NCBI RefSeq assembly: GCF_041102575.1
Contig: NZ_JBGCUE010000004.1
Span: 186,001-250,000 of the forward strand
Reading direction: 5' to 3'
From: Tenuifilum sp. 4138str
GTDB lineage: Bacteria > Bacteroidota > Bacteroidia > Bacteroidales > Tenuifilaceae
DNA length: 64,000 nucleotides
Part shown: positions 9,575-18,400 of the stretch, in pieces
Layout of the letters: the number at the start of each line of letters is the position of its first letter
Position numbering within the stretch: position 1 is the stretch's first letter
The notes under the pieces: model-generated
What the model saw: only the letters and a program-made list of their open reading frames with translations
The model's database searches: none
What the model was told of the DNA's origin: nothing
Translations under genes and position numbers: made by a program

Positions 9575-9675
9575 ACCCCTCTAAATCTCCCCTGAAAGGG
9601 GAGACTTTAACTCTGCAAAAAGGTCTCCTAAATGCTTATCCCCTCTCCTATCAGGAGAGGGGAGGGGGTGAGGTC
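9575..9675. repeat. CTCCCC/GGGGAG paired palindromes
   Basis: Two GC-rich palindromes, CTCCCCTGAAAGGGGAG and CCCTCTCCTATCAGGAGAGGG, separated by ~45 bp and followed by GGAGGGGGTGAGGTC. The layout resembles a repeat type common between genes in Bacteroidota. Non-coding. Confidence 0.6.
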
Positions 9676-9756
9676 ATTTCCCACGACTAAAGAACATCGC
9701 TTCCAGCCCCGTAGGGGCGTAATATTTGTAACACCATGATTATTCCCACATGTATA

Positions 9757-9840
9757 GCGATGCACGCAATACATTTTCCAAAGAGTAAGGGGAAAGCGTT
9801 GCATCGCAACAGAAAAGCATGGCAAAGAGCGATTGTCGTA
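9757..9840 (+). repeat. Partial nested-stem element (5' hairpin only)
   Basis: Begins GCGATGCACGC and pairs with GTTGCATCGC, then diverges from the full element after GGCAAAGAGCGAT. The TTCTTTCTTG hairpin and the GC-rich nested palindrome are absent. A matching partial copy is at 60696-60780. Confidence 0.65.
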
Positions 9841-10342
9841 AAACCAATCAAAAGGAATTAAGGGAGATAGAGATGCTTCGGCTAGCTCAGCATGACAAGT
9901 GAGCAGAAAGGAAGATAGGTTTTTTGTCATCCCGAGCAAAGTCGGGGGATCTCTTCGAAAGATTGAGGAAAATGAGCAATGAGATGCTTCGGCGAAGTCT
10001 ATCCCTATAAATCAGGACTCAGCAAGACAGCGTAATGTTTCTCTTGCGCGCAACATGACAAATAACCTTAACTAAACAACATTGAATTAGCAATGGTCAT
10101 TAACTAGTACCAAACATACCGTGGCAATAACGAGTTTTCCTGCCAAAAAGAGCTGTTCAATGCATTGTTCATAATTTAAAAGAACAACATTTCGGAGGTT
10201 CAAAGTTTTATTTGAACGAATAATCACCATTTAAAAACAACTTTTGTTAACGCTCATTAACAATTGGGTTAGGGGTGAAATTTCTACCTGCCCTACATGT
10301 TGAACTGAATTTTTTGAAAATCAAACCTTAAACCAAACTGAT

Positions 10343-11644
10343 ATGAAAAGAAACATTTTATTGCTTAGCATTTTTGTGCTTGGAACCATGGTGGCTATGG
10401 CCGATTACAATCCTGCCAATAATGGTAGTGCTTCCAAAATGAAGACCGGAAACCGAAATGCATCAACCACAACCGATGCTCCCTTTTACAACCCAGCAGG
10501 AACCGTTTGGGGAAACGACGGGTTTACCCTTGAGTTCTCTACAATTCCTTTCTACTCCACCAAAAGCATTTTCGATAATGGTAATTTTACCGCTAATAAT
10601 TTAGAGTACAAGAGTAAAACCAGTTCGCTTCTTTATCCAGCACTAAATCTTACCTATAAAAAGGATAGGTTTGCGCTATTTATGTTTGCAGGAATCACCA
10701 ATGGTGGTGGCGCCGGCAATTATAACGATGGATTACCAACATTTGAGCGTTTGGGTTATTTCAATGTGATTACTGGTATAATGGGTGGATTGCTGCCTGG
10801 CGCAGTAACCGATTATGGTGTTAAAACTAGTTTTAAAGGTTCTGCTTATGGTGTAGGGGGTTGGCTAGGTGCAGCCTATCGTGTTAACGATTGGTTATCG
10901 GTTGGTGGCGCTTTTCAGTATTCCCGCCAGATGAACCATCAGGAGGGTTGGTTGGATATCACCTATACCCCTACACCATCTGCTGTACCTATTCCACGGA
11001 CTGAAATAGATGTAGATTTTACAGGTCAAAGTTTTGGTTTTATTGGAAGCGTTGACCTAAAACCTATGCCAAATCTACTAATAGCAAATACTTTCCGCTA
11101 CTTCACTGAAATGGAACTTGAAACCAGGGTTAATGATAACAAAAGTGGTGGATTATTTACCGATGGCGATACGGTGAAATCAACCTATGTCCCAACATAT
11201 AACCTTGGCGTGGCCTATAATGCTAACGAAAAGCTAACCTTGCACTATAACATGAATGTTTCACTATACTCCATGCTCTCACTCGATGAGGATGTTGATG
11301 GAGTTAACGTTGCCGAATACTACCATAATGGTATCGATTTTGGGGTTGCTGCTGAGTACCAGTTTACCGAAAAGTTCAACTGGGGTGTTGGCTGTACATA
11401 TGCTCCCTATAAGATGAAAAGGCAATATCAATCGGAAATGGAATTTGAGAATAACACCATTTGGCTCAACACTGGCGCTAGCTTAAAGCTAAAGGAAAAC
11501 TTAGGTTTCGACTTAGGGTTCCAGGTTGGTTTGGCTACACAAGAGCGTAAAGTAGAATCAACCGAATGGGTTGTTCCTTTTAATCAGAAATATGAAAACG
11601 GACCATCATACTCTATGGGAATTGGTTTCTGGTACAAGTTTTAG
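10343..11644 (+). CDS. FadL/OMPP1-like outer membrane protein
   Basis: 433 residues with signal peptide MKRNILLLSIFVLGTMVAMA. The mature protein is a beta barrel of the FadL/TodX/OMPP1 type, which imports long-chain fatty acids or other hydrophobic compounds. Family features are the N-terminal hatch-like NASTTTDAPFYNPAGTVW, the alternating hydrophobic strands, and a C-terminal aromatic end (GIGFWYKF) for barrel assembly. Length fits the family. It is a single-gene unit with its own terminator. It lies between two inverted copies of the TIR-bounded repeat element, so homologous recombination could in principle invert this gene. The exact substrate cannot be read from sequence. Confidence 0.8.
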   Translation: MKRNILLLSIFVLGTMVAMADYNPANNGSASKMKTGNRNASTTTDAPFYNPAGTVWGNDGFTLEFSTIPFYSTKSIFDNGNFTANNLEYKSKTSSLLYPALNLTYKKDRFALFMFAGITNGGGAGNYNDGLPTFERLGYFNVITGIMGGLLPGAVTDYGVKTSFKGSAYGVGGWLGAAYRVNDWLSVGGAFQYSRQMNHQEGWLDITYTPTPSAVPIPRTEIDVDFTGQSFGFIGSVDLKPMPNLLIANTFRYFTEMELETRVNDNKSGGLFTDGDTVKSTYVPTYNLGVAYNANEKLTLHYNMNVSLYSMLSLDEDVDGVNVAEYYHNGIDFGVAAEYQFTEKFNWGVGCTYAPYKMKRQYQSEMEFENNTIWLNTGASLKLKENLGFDLGFQVGLATQERKVESTEWVVPFNQKYENGPSYSMGIGFWYKF

Positions 11645-11666
11645 GAAGGGTAGATAGTCTATGTAA

Positions 11667-11694
11667 TAGAGGTTGTCCTAATGGGCAACCTCTA
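11667..11694 (+). terminator. Terminator of the FadL-like gene
   Basis: TAGAGGTTGTCC pairs with GGGCAACCTCTA (one G-T pair) around a TAAT loop and is followed by a T-rich tail, 23 bp after the stop codon. Confidence 0.85.
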
Positions 11695-11712
11695 TTTCTA
11701 TCTTTATTTCAG

Positions 11713-12336
11713 TGTTGTTTAGTTAAGGTTATTAGTCATGTTGCGCGCAAGCGAAACATTACGCTGTCATGCTGAGTCCCGATTTACCGGGAAAGACTTC
11801 GCCGAAGCATCTCTTTGTATTTTCATTCCTTCTGTTAATGAAATTCCTCAACCCCAAAGGAATGATATTAGCAATGGCATAAAAGCCAGACCCGGCAATG
11901 GGTCGGGGGTGGAACGTGGCGGTGGGTTTTGTAAGCGATACCACATGAGTCACGCCGAAGGCGTGGCGAATTGTATCGCGTGGCAGTTCCACACGCGGGG
12001 TACCCATCGGGTCGGGCTTTTCAGCCTTGATTTTCTTTGGTTCTTTCTTGTATCAAGACAAGAAAGAACGTGTAAATCACTTTTTGCAATGTTTTTCCTT
12101 TGCGATGCAAAGCCTCACCCTTGCTCTTTGGCATATGCATTGCGTGCATCGCTATACGTGTGGGAGTAGCCACGGTGTTACAAATGTTTAGCCCCTACGG
12201 GGCTGGAAACGTTGTTCGTTGCTCGTGAAACTATTGTCATGTTGAGCTAAGCGAAACATCTCATGGGATCGATTAGGGTTCCTTCGCTTCACTCAGAATG
12301 ACAAAAGGTATGTATATTTTTCTTAGCTAAACGACA
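11713..12336. mobile_element. TIR-bounded composite repeat element, right inverted copy
   Basis: 624-bp block bounded by TGTTGTTTAGTTAA (11713-11726) and TTAGCTAAACGACA (12323-12336). It is the left element in reverse orientation and shorter: the distinctive GTTGCGCGCAAG stretch next to one end, the nested-stem element, the CCCCTACGGGGC palindrome and the TGTCAT/ATGACA units come in mirrored order, including the TATGTATA-rich stretch next to the outer end. No coding capacity. Clear target-site duplications were not found. Confidence 0.55.
11876..12152 (-). repeat. 277-bp nested-stem element, copy 3 (reverse)
   Basis: Reverse-strand copy running from GCGATGCACGC at 12152 down to GGCAT at 11876, the same length as the others. 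The innermost loop differs (TTC instead of TGC/TGT) while the CACGCC/GGCGTG stem is intact. Confidence 0.8.
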
Positions 12337-12393
12337 TTTATCTTTATTTTAAAAAAGTTGAACGTATTTTTTTGAAAACCATAACCCAACCAT

Positions 12394-12425
12394 TTTGATT
12401 TAACCCAAATAATTTTATACATTTG
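12394..12425 (+). promoter_or_regulatory. Promoter of the HU/SPOR gene
   Basis: TTTG (12394-12397), 20-bp spacer, TACATTTG (12418-12425): a full match to the Bacteroidota sigma-ABfr consensus, 28 bp before the TTG start. Confidence 0.75.
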
Positions 12426-12453
12426 TTAGTTAAACCCCAAACACCCTACAGCA

Positions 12454-13551
12454 TTGGAATTGAATGCTATAGTGCAAAAAATTTTGCAAACCAACGATTA
12501 TGTTAGCCTTCCGGGGCTTGGCAGTATTGTACGGAAGTACGAATCCGCTCGGCTAGCCAACGATGGCAAAACGCTTCTGCCTCCTAAGGAATACTTTGTT
12601 TTTGACCCTAACCGAACATTTAACGATGAGGCACTTGAGAATTACCTTGAAGCAAGTTATGGTCTTTCAAAAAGCGAGGCAAGTAGAAGAGTTGAAGAGT
12701 TTTGTCAAACTCTTTTGAATAGCGTAAAACAGAATAAAACAGTTTCTATTCCCGGAATAGGTTCACTCAAAACTGGGGTTGATGGAGGAATTGAACTGAT
12801 TGCCGATGATACTCTAGCAACAACATTCCTACCACCAGTTGATATTGTTGTTAGCCATCAAGGAACTGCAAAGGTTGAAGCTAATCAGGATTTTGGTACA
12901 TCCATGCCAACTTATCGCAAGGAAGATAAATCCACTCCTACAGTTAATGTTGAATCAGCACCATCAAATATTCCTGCAACTCCCAAAAAGTCTCAGCGGT
13001 CGTTTGCAGCAGGTTTATTTGCTGCTGTTATGGTTATAGGTGTTGTTGCAGCATTTATCTTTATTCCTGAATTAAGATTCTGGGAAGGGAACAAGTCCGA
13101 AAACGTTTCGCAAGTGGCAGTAGTTGTTCCTGATGAAAGCAATCCACCTAGCAATCATGAGGAGCCGTTAAATGTAGTCAAATCCGATTCGGCTTCAGTT
13201 CAAAATCAATCAACCGATAGTTCCATATATGCTGTTTCAAGGAGCGAAGTGAAACAACACACAAGTGTAATAGTTCCAATTGATAAAAAAAGTGCCCTTT
13301 TATTTCAGGATAAACCTATCGAGGAGAGTAAGACTTTCTATATTGTAATTGGCAGTTTTGCTAGCCGCGATAACGCCCAAAAGTTAATTGATGAGGTATC
13401 GCGTTTGGGCTATAAACCATTCATTTTACCGGGCAACAATGTTTACAGAGTGATAATATACCAATTTACTAATCGCGATAGAGCCTTGAGGGAATTGGAG
13501 CGAGTGCGTGGTTTGCACTTAACCTCACAAGCCTGGCTTTTAACCCTTTAG
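12454..13551 (+). CDS. HU-like domain / SPOR domain membrane protein
   Basis: 365 residues beginning at a TTG codon (no suitable ATG; the promoter spacing supports this start). Residues 1-130 hold HU/IHF-related (HU-CCDC81 type) sequence with VSLPGLGSIVRKYE and its echo VSIPGIGSLKTG. A low-complexity linker follows, then a single membrane segment at ~184-204 (FAAGLFAAVMVIGVVAAFIF), a Ser-rich periplasmic stretch, and a C-terminal SPOR domain from ~293 (FYIVIGSFASRDNAQKLIDE) that in other proteins binds denuded peptidoglycan at the division site. The topology therefore places a possibly DNA-binding fold in the cytoplasm and a septum-binding domain outside. This pairing occurs in Bacteroidota; its role is unknown. 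Confidence 0.85.
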   Translation: MELNAIVQKILQTNDYVSLPGLGSIVRKYESARLANDGKTLLPPKEYFVFDPNRTFNDEALENYLEASYGLSKSEASRRVEEFCQTLLNSVKQNKTVSIPGIGSLKTGVDGGIELIADDTLATTFLPPVDIVVSHQGTAKVEANQDFGTSMPTYRKEDKSTPTVNVESAPSNIPATPKKSQRSFAAGLFAAVMVIGVVAAFIFIPELRFWEGNKSENVSQVAVVVPDESNPPSNHEEPLNVVKSDSASVQNQSTDSSIYAVSRSEVKQHTSVIVPIDKKSALLFQDKPIEESKTFYIVIGSFASRDNAQKLIDEVSRLGYKPFILPGNNVYRVIIYQFTNRDRALRELERVRGLHLTSQAWLLTL

Positions 13552-13581
13552 TTATACTCCACACACATAATATCTTAACCG

Positions 13582-13938
13582 ATGGCAATTATCGAGATTG
13601 AGAACATGGAGTTTTACGCTTACCATGGATGCTACAAAGAGGAACAAGTTGTAGGGAATCATTTTCAGGTAAGCATCTTAATTGAGGTCGAAACACAAGC
13701 GGCTCAACTTACCGATAATTTAAATGATACTGTGAATTATCAGGTTGTTTACAATCTGATCAAAGAGGAAATGCAGCTAAAATCTAAGCTGCTTGAGCAT
13801 GTTGCGGAGCGTATTGTTTCAGCTATACACAATAAATTCAAAAACGTGGAAAGGGTATGGGTAAAAGTTTCAAAGTTAAACCCACCACTCGGAGGAAAAG
13901 TTGAAAAGGTGAGCGTTTCGCTTGAACGCAAGTTTTGA
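13582..13938 (+). CDS. folB: Dihydroneopterin aldolase
   Basis: 118-residue FolB, which converts 7,8-dihydroneopterin to 6-hydroxymethyl-dihydropterin and glycolaldehyde in folate synthesis. Expected landmarks are FYAYHGCYKEEQ near the start (catalytic Glu20 or Glu21), the conserved DTVNYQVVYNLI segment, and the catalytic Lys98 in KVSKLNPPLGG. Complete and of normal length. It begins 30 bp after the HU/SPOR gene and is probably cotranscribed with it. tRNA-Cys follows with its own promoter. Confidence 0.95.
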   Translation: MAIIEIENMEFYAYHGCYKEEQVVGNHFQVSILIEVETQAAQLTDNLNDTVNYQVVYNLIKEEMQLKSKLLEHVAERIVSAIHNKFKNVERVWVKVSKLNPPLGGKVEKVSVSLERKF

Positions 13939-13951
13939 AAGCCCACAAAAA

Positions 13952-13981
13952 TTTGCAGGATTAATTTTTTTTGTATCTTTG
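13952..13981 (+). promoter_or_regulatory. tRNA-Cys promoter
   Basis: TTTG (13952-13955), 18-bp spacer, TATCTTTG (13974-13981), 11 bp before the mature tRNA 5' end. Perfect -7 and good -33 boxes. Confidence 0.8.
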
Positions 13982-13992
13982 CAGTGCCAAAG

Positions 13993-14063
13993 GGTACCGT
14001 GGCCGAGAGGTTAGGCACTGGTCTGCAAAACCACGTACAGCGGTTCGAATCCGCTCGGTACCT
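13993..14063 (+). tRNA. tRNA-Cys (GCA)
   Basis: 71-nt cloverleaf: acceptor GGTACCG/CGGTACC, D arm GCCG...AGGC, anticodon loop CTGCAAA giving GCA, T arm CAGCGG-TTCGAAT-CCGCT and discriminator U73, the identity element for tRNA-Cys. The 3' CCA is not encoded. The outermost anticodon-stem pair is a C-C mismatch (27/43), a small oddity. It sits directly before the convergent gene for an Fe-S sulfate-assimilation reductase. Confidence 0.95.
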
Positions 14064-14066
14064 CAG

Positions 14067-14090
14067 AAAAGCCCCCAAAGGGGCTTTTTT
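14067..14090. terminator. Terminator between tRNA-Cys and cysH
   Basis: AAAGCCCC/GGGGCTTT stem-loop followed by a T run on the plus strand. The minus strand also ends in a short T run, so it may serve the convergent reductase gene as well, whose stop codon lies in the T tract. Confidence 0.8.
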
Positions 14091-14797
14091 TATTTCTTCC
14101 GATTGTGTAAACCGCACTCTTTGGTCTCGGGGTTCTCCCACCACCAACGGCCGGCTCTAACATCCTCACCGGGTTCAATGGCTCTGGTACAAGGTTGGCA
14201 GCCAATACTTGGAAAACCTTTGTCATGCAAGGGGTTGTAGGGCACCCCATTAGCTTTAATATACTCCCAAACGTCCTGTTCGCTCCAATCAATAAGCGGG
14301 TTAAGCTTAATAAGGCCGTTAGCCTCGTCCCACTCAACCATTTGGTTTTCGGTTCGGGTAGCTGACTGGTTGCGGCGCAAACCACATATCCAAACCTCTA
14401 ACCCTTTGAAAGCCCTTTTCAAGGGCTCTATTTTGCGAATCCTACAGCACTCCTTCCTATTCTCAATACTTTGGTAAAACAGATTAATTCCCTTTTCGGT
14501 GACCATTCTCTCAACTTCGGCTGGCGATGGAAAGTATATTTCAATATTCTTTTTGTACCTCAGCGAGGTGCGCTCAATAAGTTCGTAGGTTTCGTAGAAT
14601 AATCGTCCCGTGTCAAGGGTGAAAATTTTTACTTCAGGGTCAATCCTCATTACCATATCGGTAAGCACCTGATCTTCCGCACCCATGCTGGAACTCAGAG
14701 CAATTCTCCCTTTATACTCATTCAGGAACCATGTAAGCACCTGAAGGGCATCTTTCCCTTTGAACTCTTCGTTTAAAACTAATGCTCTCTCTCTCAT
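14090..14797 (-). CDS. cysH: Fe-S adenylyl-sulfate (APS) reductase, assimilatory
   Basis: 235-residue reductase that converts activated sulfate to sulfite using thioredoxin. The nucleotide-binding loop is SSSMGAEDQVLTD near residue 36. The Cys pair Cys117-Cys118 plus Cys200-X2-Cys203 (GCQPCTRAIEPGEDVRAGRW) would bind a [4Fe-4S] cluster, which marks the APS-type rather than the PAPS-type enzyme. The catalytic Cys228 is in the C-terminal KECGLH. Complete. No other sulfate-assimilation genes are in the window, which is unusual because sat/cysDN often sits nearby. It is convergent with tRNA-Cys, so both local units concern cysteine. Confidence 0.93.
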   Translation of the reverse strand: MRERALVLNEEFKGKDALQVLTWFLNEYKGRIALSSSMGAEDQVLTDMVMRIDPEVKIFTLDTGRLFYETYELIERTSLRYKKNIEIYFPSPAEVERMVTEKGINLFYQSIENRKECCRIRKIEPLKRAFKGLEVWICGLRRNQSATRTENQMVEWDEANGLIKLNPLIDWSEQDVWEYIKANGVPYNPLHDKGFPSIGCQPCTRAIEPGEDVRAGRWWWENPETKECGLHNRKK

Positions 14798-14921
14798 TGT
14801 TTTGATTTTAACACTCCAAACGATAAATTAGAAACACAAAACTTCAAATTAATGTAAAAAAATTGACTTTGGTATTATAATTTACTAACTTGCTCATTAT
14901 GCAAATTTAAAATAATACAAA

Positions 14922-15422
14922 ATGAAGAAAATCTACACATTAATTTTATCGCTATTCACACTAACGGCATGGTCGCAGGACGTACCAATGCAGGTAATTG
15001 CCGCTGGAGGTGGATACTTTGAAAACTCATCAGCAGGGCTATCAATTAGTTGGACACTGGGCGAGGTTGCCTATACTACCCTCACATCAGCTGATTTTAT
15101 TTTGACTCAGGGATTCCAGCAGGGAAACCTGTTTGCCACATCGGTTGATAAACCTGAAATTACTCAAAACGACATTACCATATACCCTAATCCGGTAAGG
15201 GATTACGTAAAGGTTAAATTTGAAATACCCAATGCGAGCGGTAAAGCAACATTTGACTTATATGATATAACTGGACGCAAGGTTATTTCAAAGGTTATGA
15301 ATGTTGAGCAATCGGTACCCACTGAGCTAAATCTATCGGAGATGCGTTCAGGCATTTATCTGCTAAAAGTAACGCTGGAGAAGGATAATCTGAATCGGAT
15401 TGTTAAACTGGTAAAGGAGTAA
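14922..15422 (+). CDS. Small secreted protein with T9SS sorting tail
   Basis: 166 residues: signal peptide MKKIYTLILSLFTLTAWSQ, a short domain (VIAAGGGYFENSSAGLSISW, then GEVAYTTL and ILTQGFQQG) often found just ahead of sorting tails in Bacteroidota, and a C-terminal type A sorting domain starting ITIYPNPVRDYVKVKFE and ending GIYLLKVTLEKDNLNRIVKL. It should therefore cross the outer membrane by the type IX system and be attached to the surface or released. The domain before the tail has no known function. It is 48 bp upstream of the first giant fibre gene with no terminator between them, so the two are probably cotranscribed. Confidence 0.85.
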   Translation: MKKIYTLILSLFTLTAWSQDVPMQVIAAGGGYFENSSAGLSISWTLGEVAYTTLTSADFILTQGFQQGNLFATSVDKPEITQNDITIYPNPVRDYVKVKFEIPNASGKATFDLYDITGRKVISKVMNVEQSVPTELNLSEMRSGIYLLKVTLEKDNLNRIVKLVKE

Positions 15423-15470
15423 CTTACCCTTTTTATAGCCTTTTAAAAGTCTAACCAAAACTTTTTAGCC

Positions 15471-18400
15471 ATGAAAAATATTGGCATGGTGTTGTTATCT
15501 TTTCTGATAACCATTGGCGCAATGTCGCAATCTCCAAGAGCATTCAATTACCAAGGTGTAATAAGAAACTCTAGTGGAGAGGTTTTAGCAAACCAACAGG
15601 TAACTTTTAGATTTAGCCTAACAAATAATGATGCCAGCACAGTTTACTACTCAGAGAGTAGGATTTCAGCCACAAATGGGCTGGGCATTGTAAACGTTCC
15701 AATTGGTTTAGGCGATATTATTCAAGGAAATTTTTCAGAGATTCCATGGGAAAGTGGAGATATTTACTTAAAAGTTGAAATAATGCCTGAGGGTGCTGCA
15801 GGATTTACCGACATGGGAATACAGCGATTGTTATCGGTTCCTTATGCATTATTTGCTTCCGATGGTATATCGATGAAATGGCTTGGTTCATTGCCAAACC
15901 CTCCTGCTTTCCCATCGCGAAATGAGGCATACTACAATACTATGAACAAGGCTTCATTCATTTGGGATGGCGATTCATGGGAAATACTGGCACTGGATGG
16001 TTTGCCCGGGATTCAAGGTGCTCAGGGCGATCAAGGGCCTGCGGGGCCAAAGGGCGAACCGGGAGAACCTGGGTTAGATGGCATTTCGATTGTTTGGTTG
16101 GGTTCATTTGATAATGAACCAATTGCACCTAATTTAAATAATGCTTACTATAACACTACTACAAAAAAATCATATGTCTGGGACGGCGATTCCTGGGAAA
16201 TTATTGCTCAAGACGGCGAAGTTGGACCAGTTGGCCTCCAAGGGCCTCAGGGATTACAGGGCCCACAAGGGCAGCCTGGTTCAAATGGTATTTCGTTGAT
16301 TTGGTTAGGAGCTTTAGCTGATGCACCCTCTAATCCAGGTATAAATCACGCATATTACAACAGCACCGAAAAGAAATCGTACGTTTATAACGGAGTGGGG
16401 TGGGATATTATAGCTCAGGATGGTGCCATTGGGCCACAGGGGCCGCAAGGAGAACAAGGCCCTCAAGGTGATCCCGGCGTAAATGGAATTTCTGTCCAGT
16501 GGTTGGGCAGCCTCGCAAGCGCTCCTGGATCCCCTCAGCTAAACCAGGCCTACTATAATACCACCAGCAAGATATCGTACATCTGGGACGGCGATTCGTG
16601 GGAGATACTTGCCCAGGACGGTTTGCCAGGCGCTCAGGGGCCTCAGGGCCCAGAAGGACCTCAGGGCCCAGCGGGTACGGGTTTAAATAATCGAGGCGAC
16701 TGGGTAAGCGGGACTACCTATGATCCGGGAGATTACGTATTTGCGTTGAACTCTGGCGGGACTGCAAACAGCATGTGGATTCTAGAGGGCTCCTCACCTT
16801 ACCTTTCTACCCTTCAGCCCCGAGTGGATCCCGACCACTGGGTAGAGTTTGAGGCTCCAACTGGCCCTGCTGGCCAGGATGGTATATCGATACAGTGGTT
16901 AGGAACGCTTCCTGCCTCCCCCTCCTCACCAACAACCAACCAAGCATACTACAACTCTGCCGACAAAAAAGCATACATATGGGATGGCGATTCGTGGGAA
17001 ATCCTGGCACAGGATGGAGAACAGGGCCCCCCGGGTCCCCTGGTTGCCGGGACCACAGGCCAAACCCTACGCCACGACGGGACGTCCTGGGCGGCCAGTA
17101 GCCTGATATATAACAACGCTACAAATATTGGTATAAATACCACTACACCAACCCAGCGCCTCGACGTTAATGGAAATATGAGATTGCGGGGATTGCTTGT
17201 TGATTACGGTAATAGTTCCGGTACATCGGGGCAGTACCTTAGCAGAGGGACAAGTGGGGTGGTATGGCAAACCCCTAGCTGGGTGACAGGAAGCGGCGTA
17301 AGCGGCCAGATGGCGGTGTGGAATGGTGCAAGCAGCATCACAAACCTGCCAAACCTTACATTTGCCCAAGGCCTGGTAGTGGTAGGTAACCCAACAGCAA
17401 ACCCCGATGATCCAATATTTGAGGTGAAGAACAGCAATGGCGAGGTAATTTTTGGGGTTTACCAGGAAGGGGTACGCATAAATATAAGGGATGAGGCCAT
17501 TAAAGGAGCCAAGGGTGGCTTTGCGGTAGGGGGACTTACCGGAGCGAAGGGCGGTTTGGTAGAGTACCTGCGTATAACACCCGATAGCGCCAGAGTATAT
17601 GTTAAGCAGAGCCCCAGCATCAAGGGTGCCAAGGGCGGTTTTGCCGTGGGAGGGCTGACCGGGGCCAAAGAAGTTGTATCGCAGGACCTACTGTTTGTCA
17701 ACCCCGACTCGGCCAGGATATACTTGAACGAGAACCCCACCAAAGGGGCGAAAGGCGGTTTTGCTGTAGGTGGGCTCACAAACGGGAAAAGCACCGCACA
17801 ACTCATTCAACTAACTAAGGATAATTACCTTATTGGATATGAAGCGGGGATGTCAATTACCACAGGGCTATACAACTCTTTTCTGGGGTACCAGACTGGC
17901 AAGCTGAACAATGCAGGAAACTGGAACACTTTCCTAGGTTACCAGGCAGGGTTGAATAATACTGGAAGCGATAATACATTTATTGGCTACCAGGCGGGTA
18001 TGGCGCATACCACCAAGGGTGGGAATGTTTACATTGGGAGCAAGGCAGGTTCCAATGCCACAAACGGTGAACGTAACGTTTTCATTGGTGAGTCAGCAGG
18101 GTACTCAATTGTAAGTGGCTTAAAGAACGTCTTTATTGGGTTTGAGTCGGGATACTCAACCTCTACCGGAAACTACAATGTTTTTCTAGGAACAACAACG
18201 GGTAGAGCTAATACTTCAGGCTCCAGCAACGTATTTGTAGGTATAGGAAGTGGATTTAATAATACAACTGGTTCCAATAATGTTTTTTTGGGTACTAGCA
18301 GCGGCTTAAGCAATATTTCCGGAAATTTCAACACCTTTCTTGGTTACGATGCGGGTTACTCAAATACTGCAAGCTACAACCTATTTGTAGGCTATCAAGC

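Larger units (their letters stand above)
8941..10081. mobile_element. TIR-bounded composite repeat element, left copy
   Basis: A ~1.14-kb non-coding block whose ends are inverted repeats: TGTCGTTTAGTTAA at 8941-8954 and TTAACTAAACAACA at 10068-10081 (13 of 14 complementary; the match extends into flanking TCAA/TTGA). Inside are TGTCAT/ATGACA inverted repeats (8971-9039, 9925-10029), a GTTACAC block, the CCCCGTAGGGGC palindrome twice (near 9170 and 9703), a full nested-stem element (9221-9496), a partial one (9757-9840) and a CTCCCC-rich repeat (9575-9675). A shorter inverted copy with the same ends lies at 11713-12336, beyond the outer-membrane protein gene. No transposase is present, so it looks like a non-autonomous, MITE-like element. 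Mobility is inferred. Confidence 0.55.
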
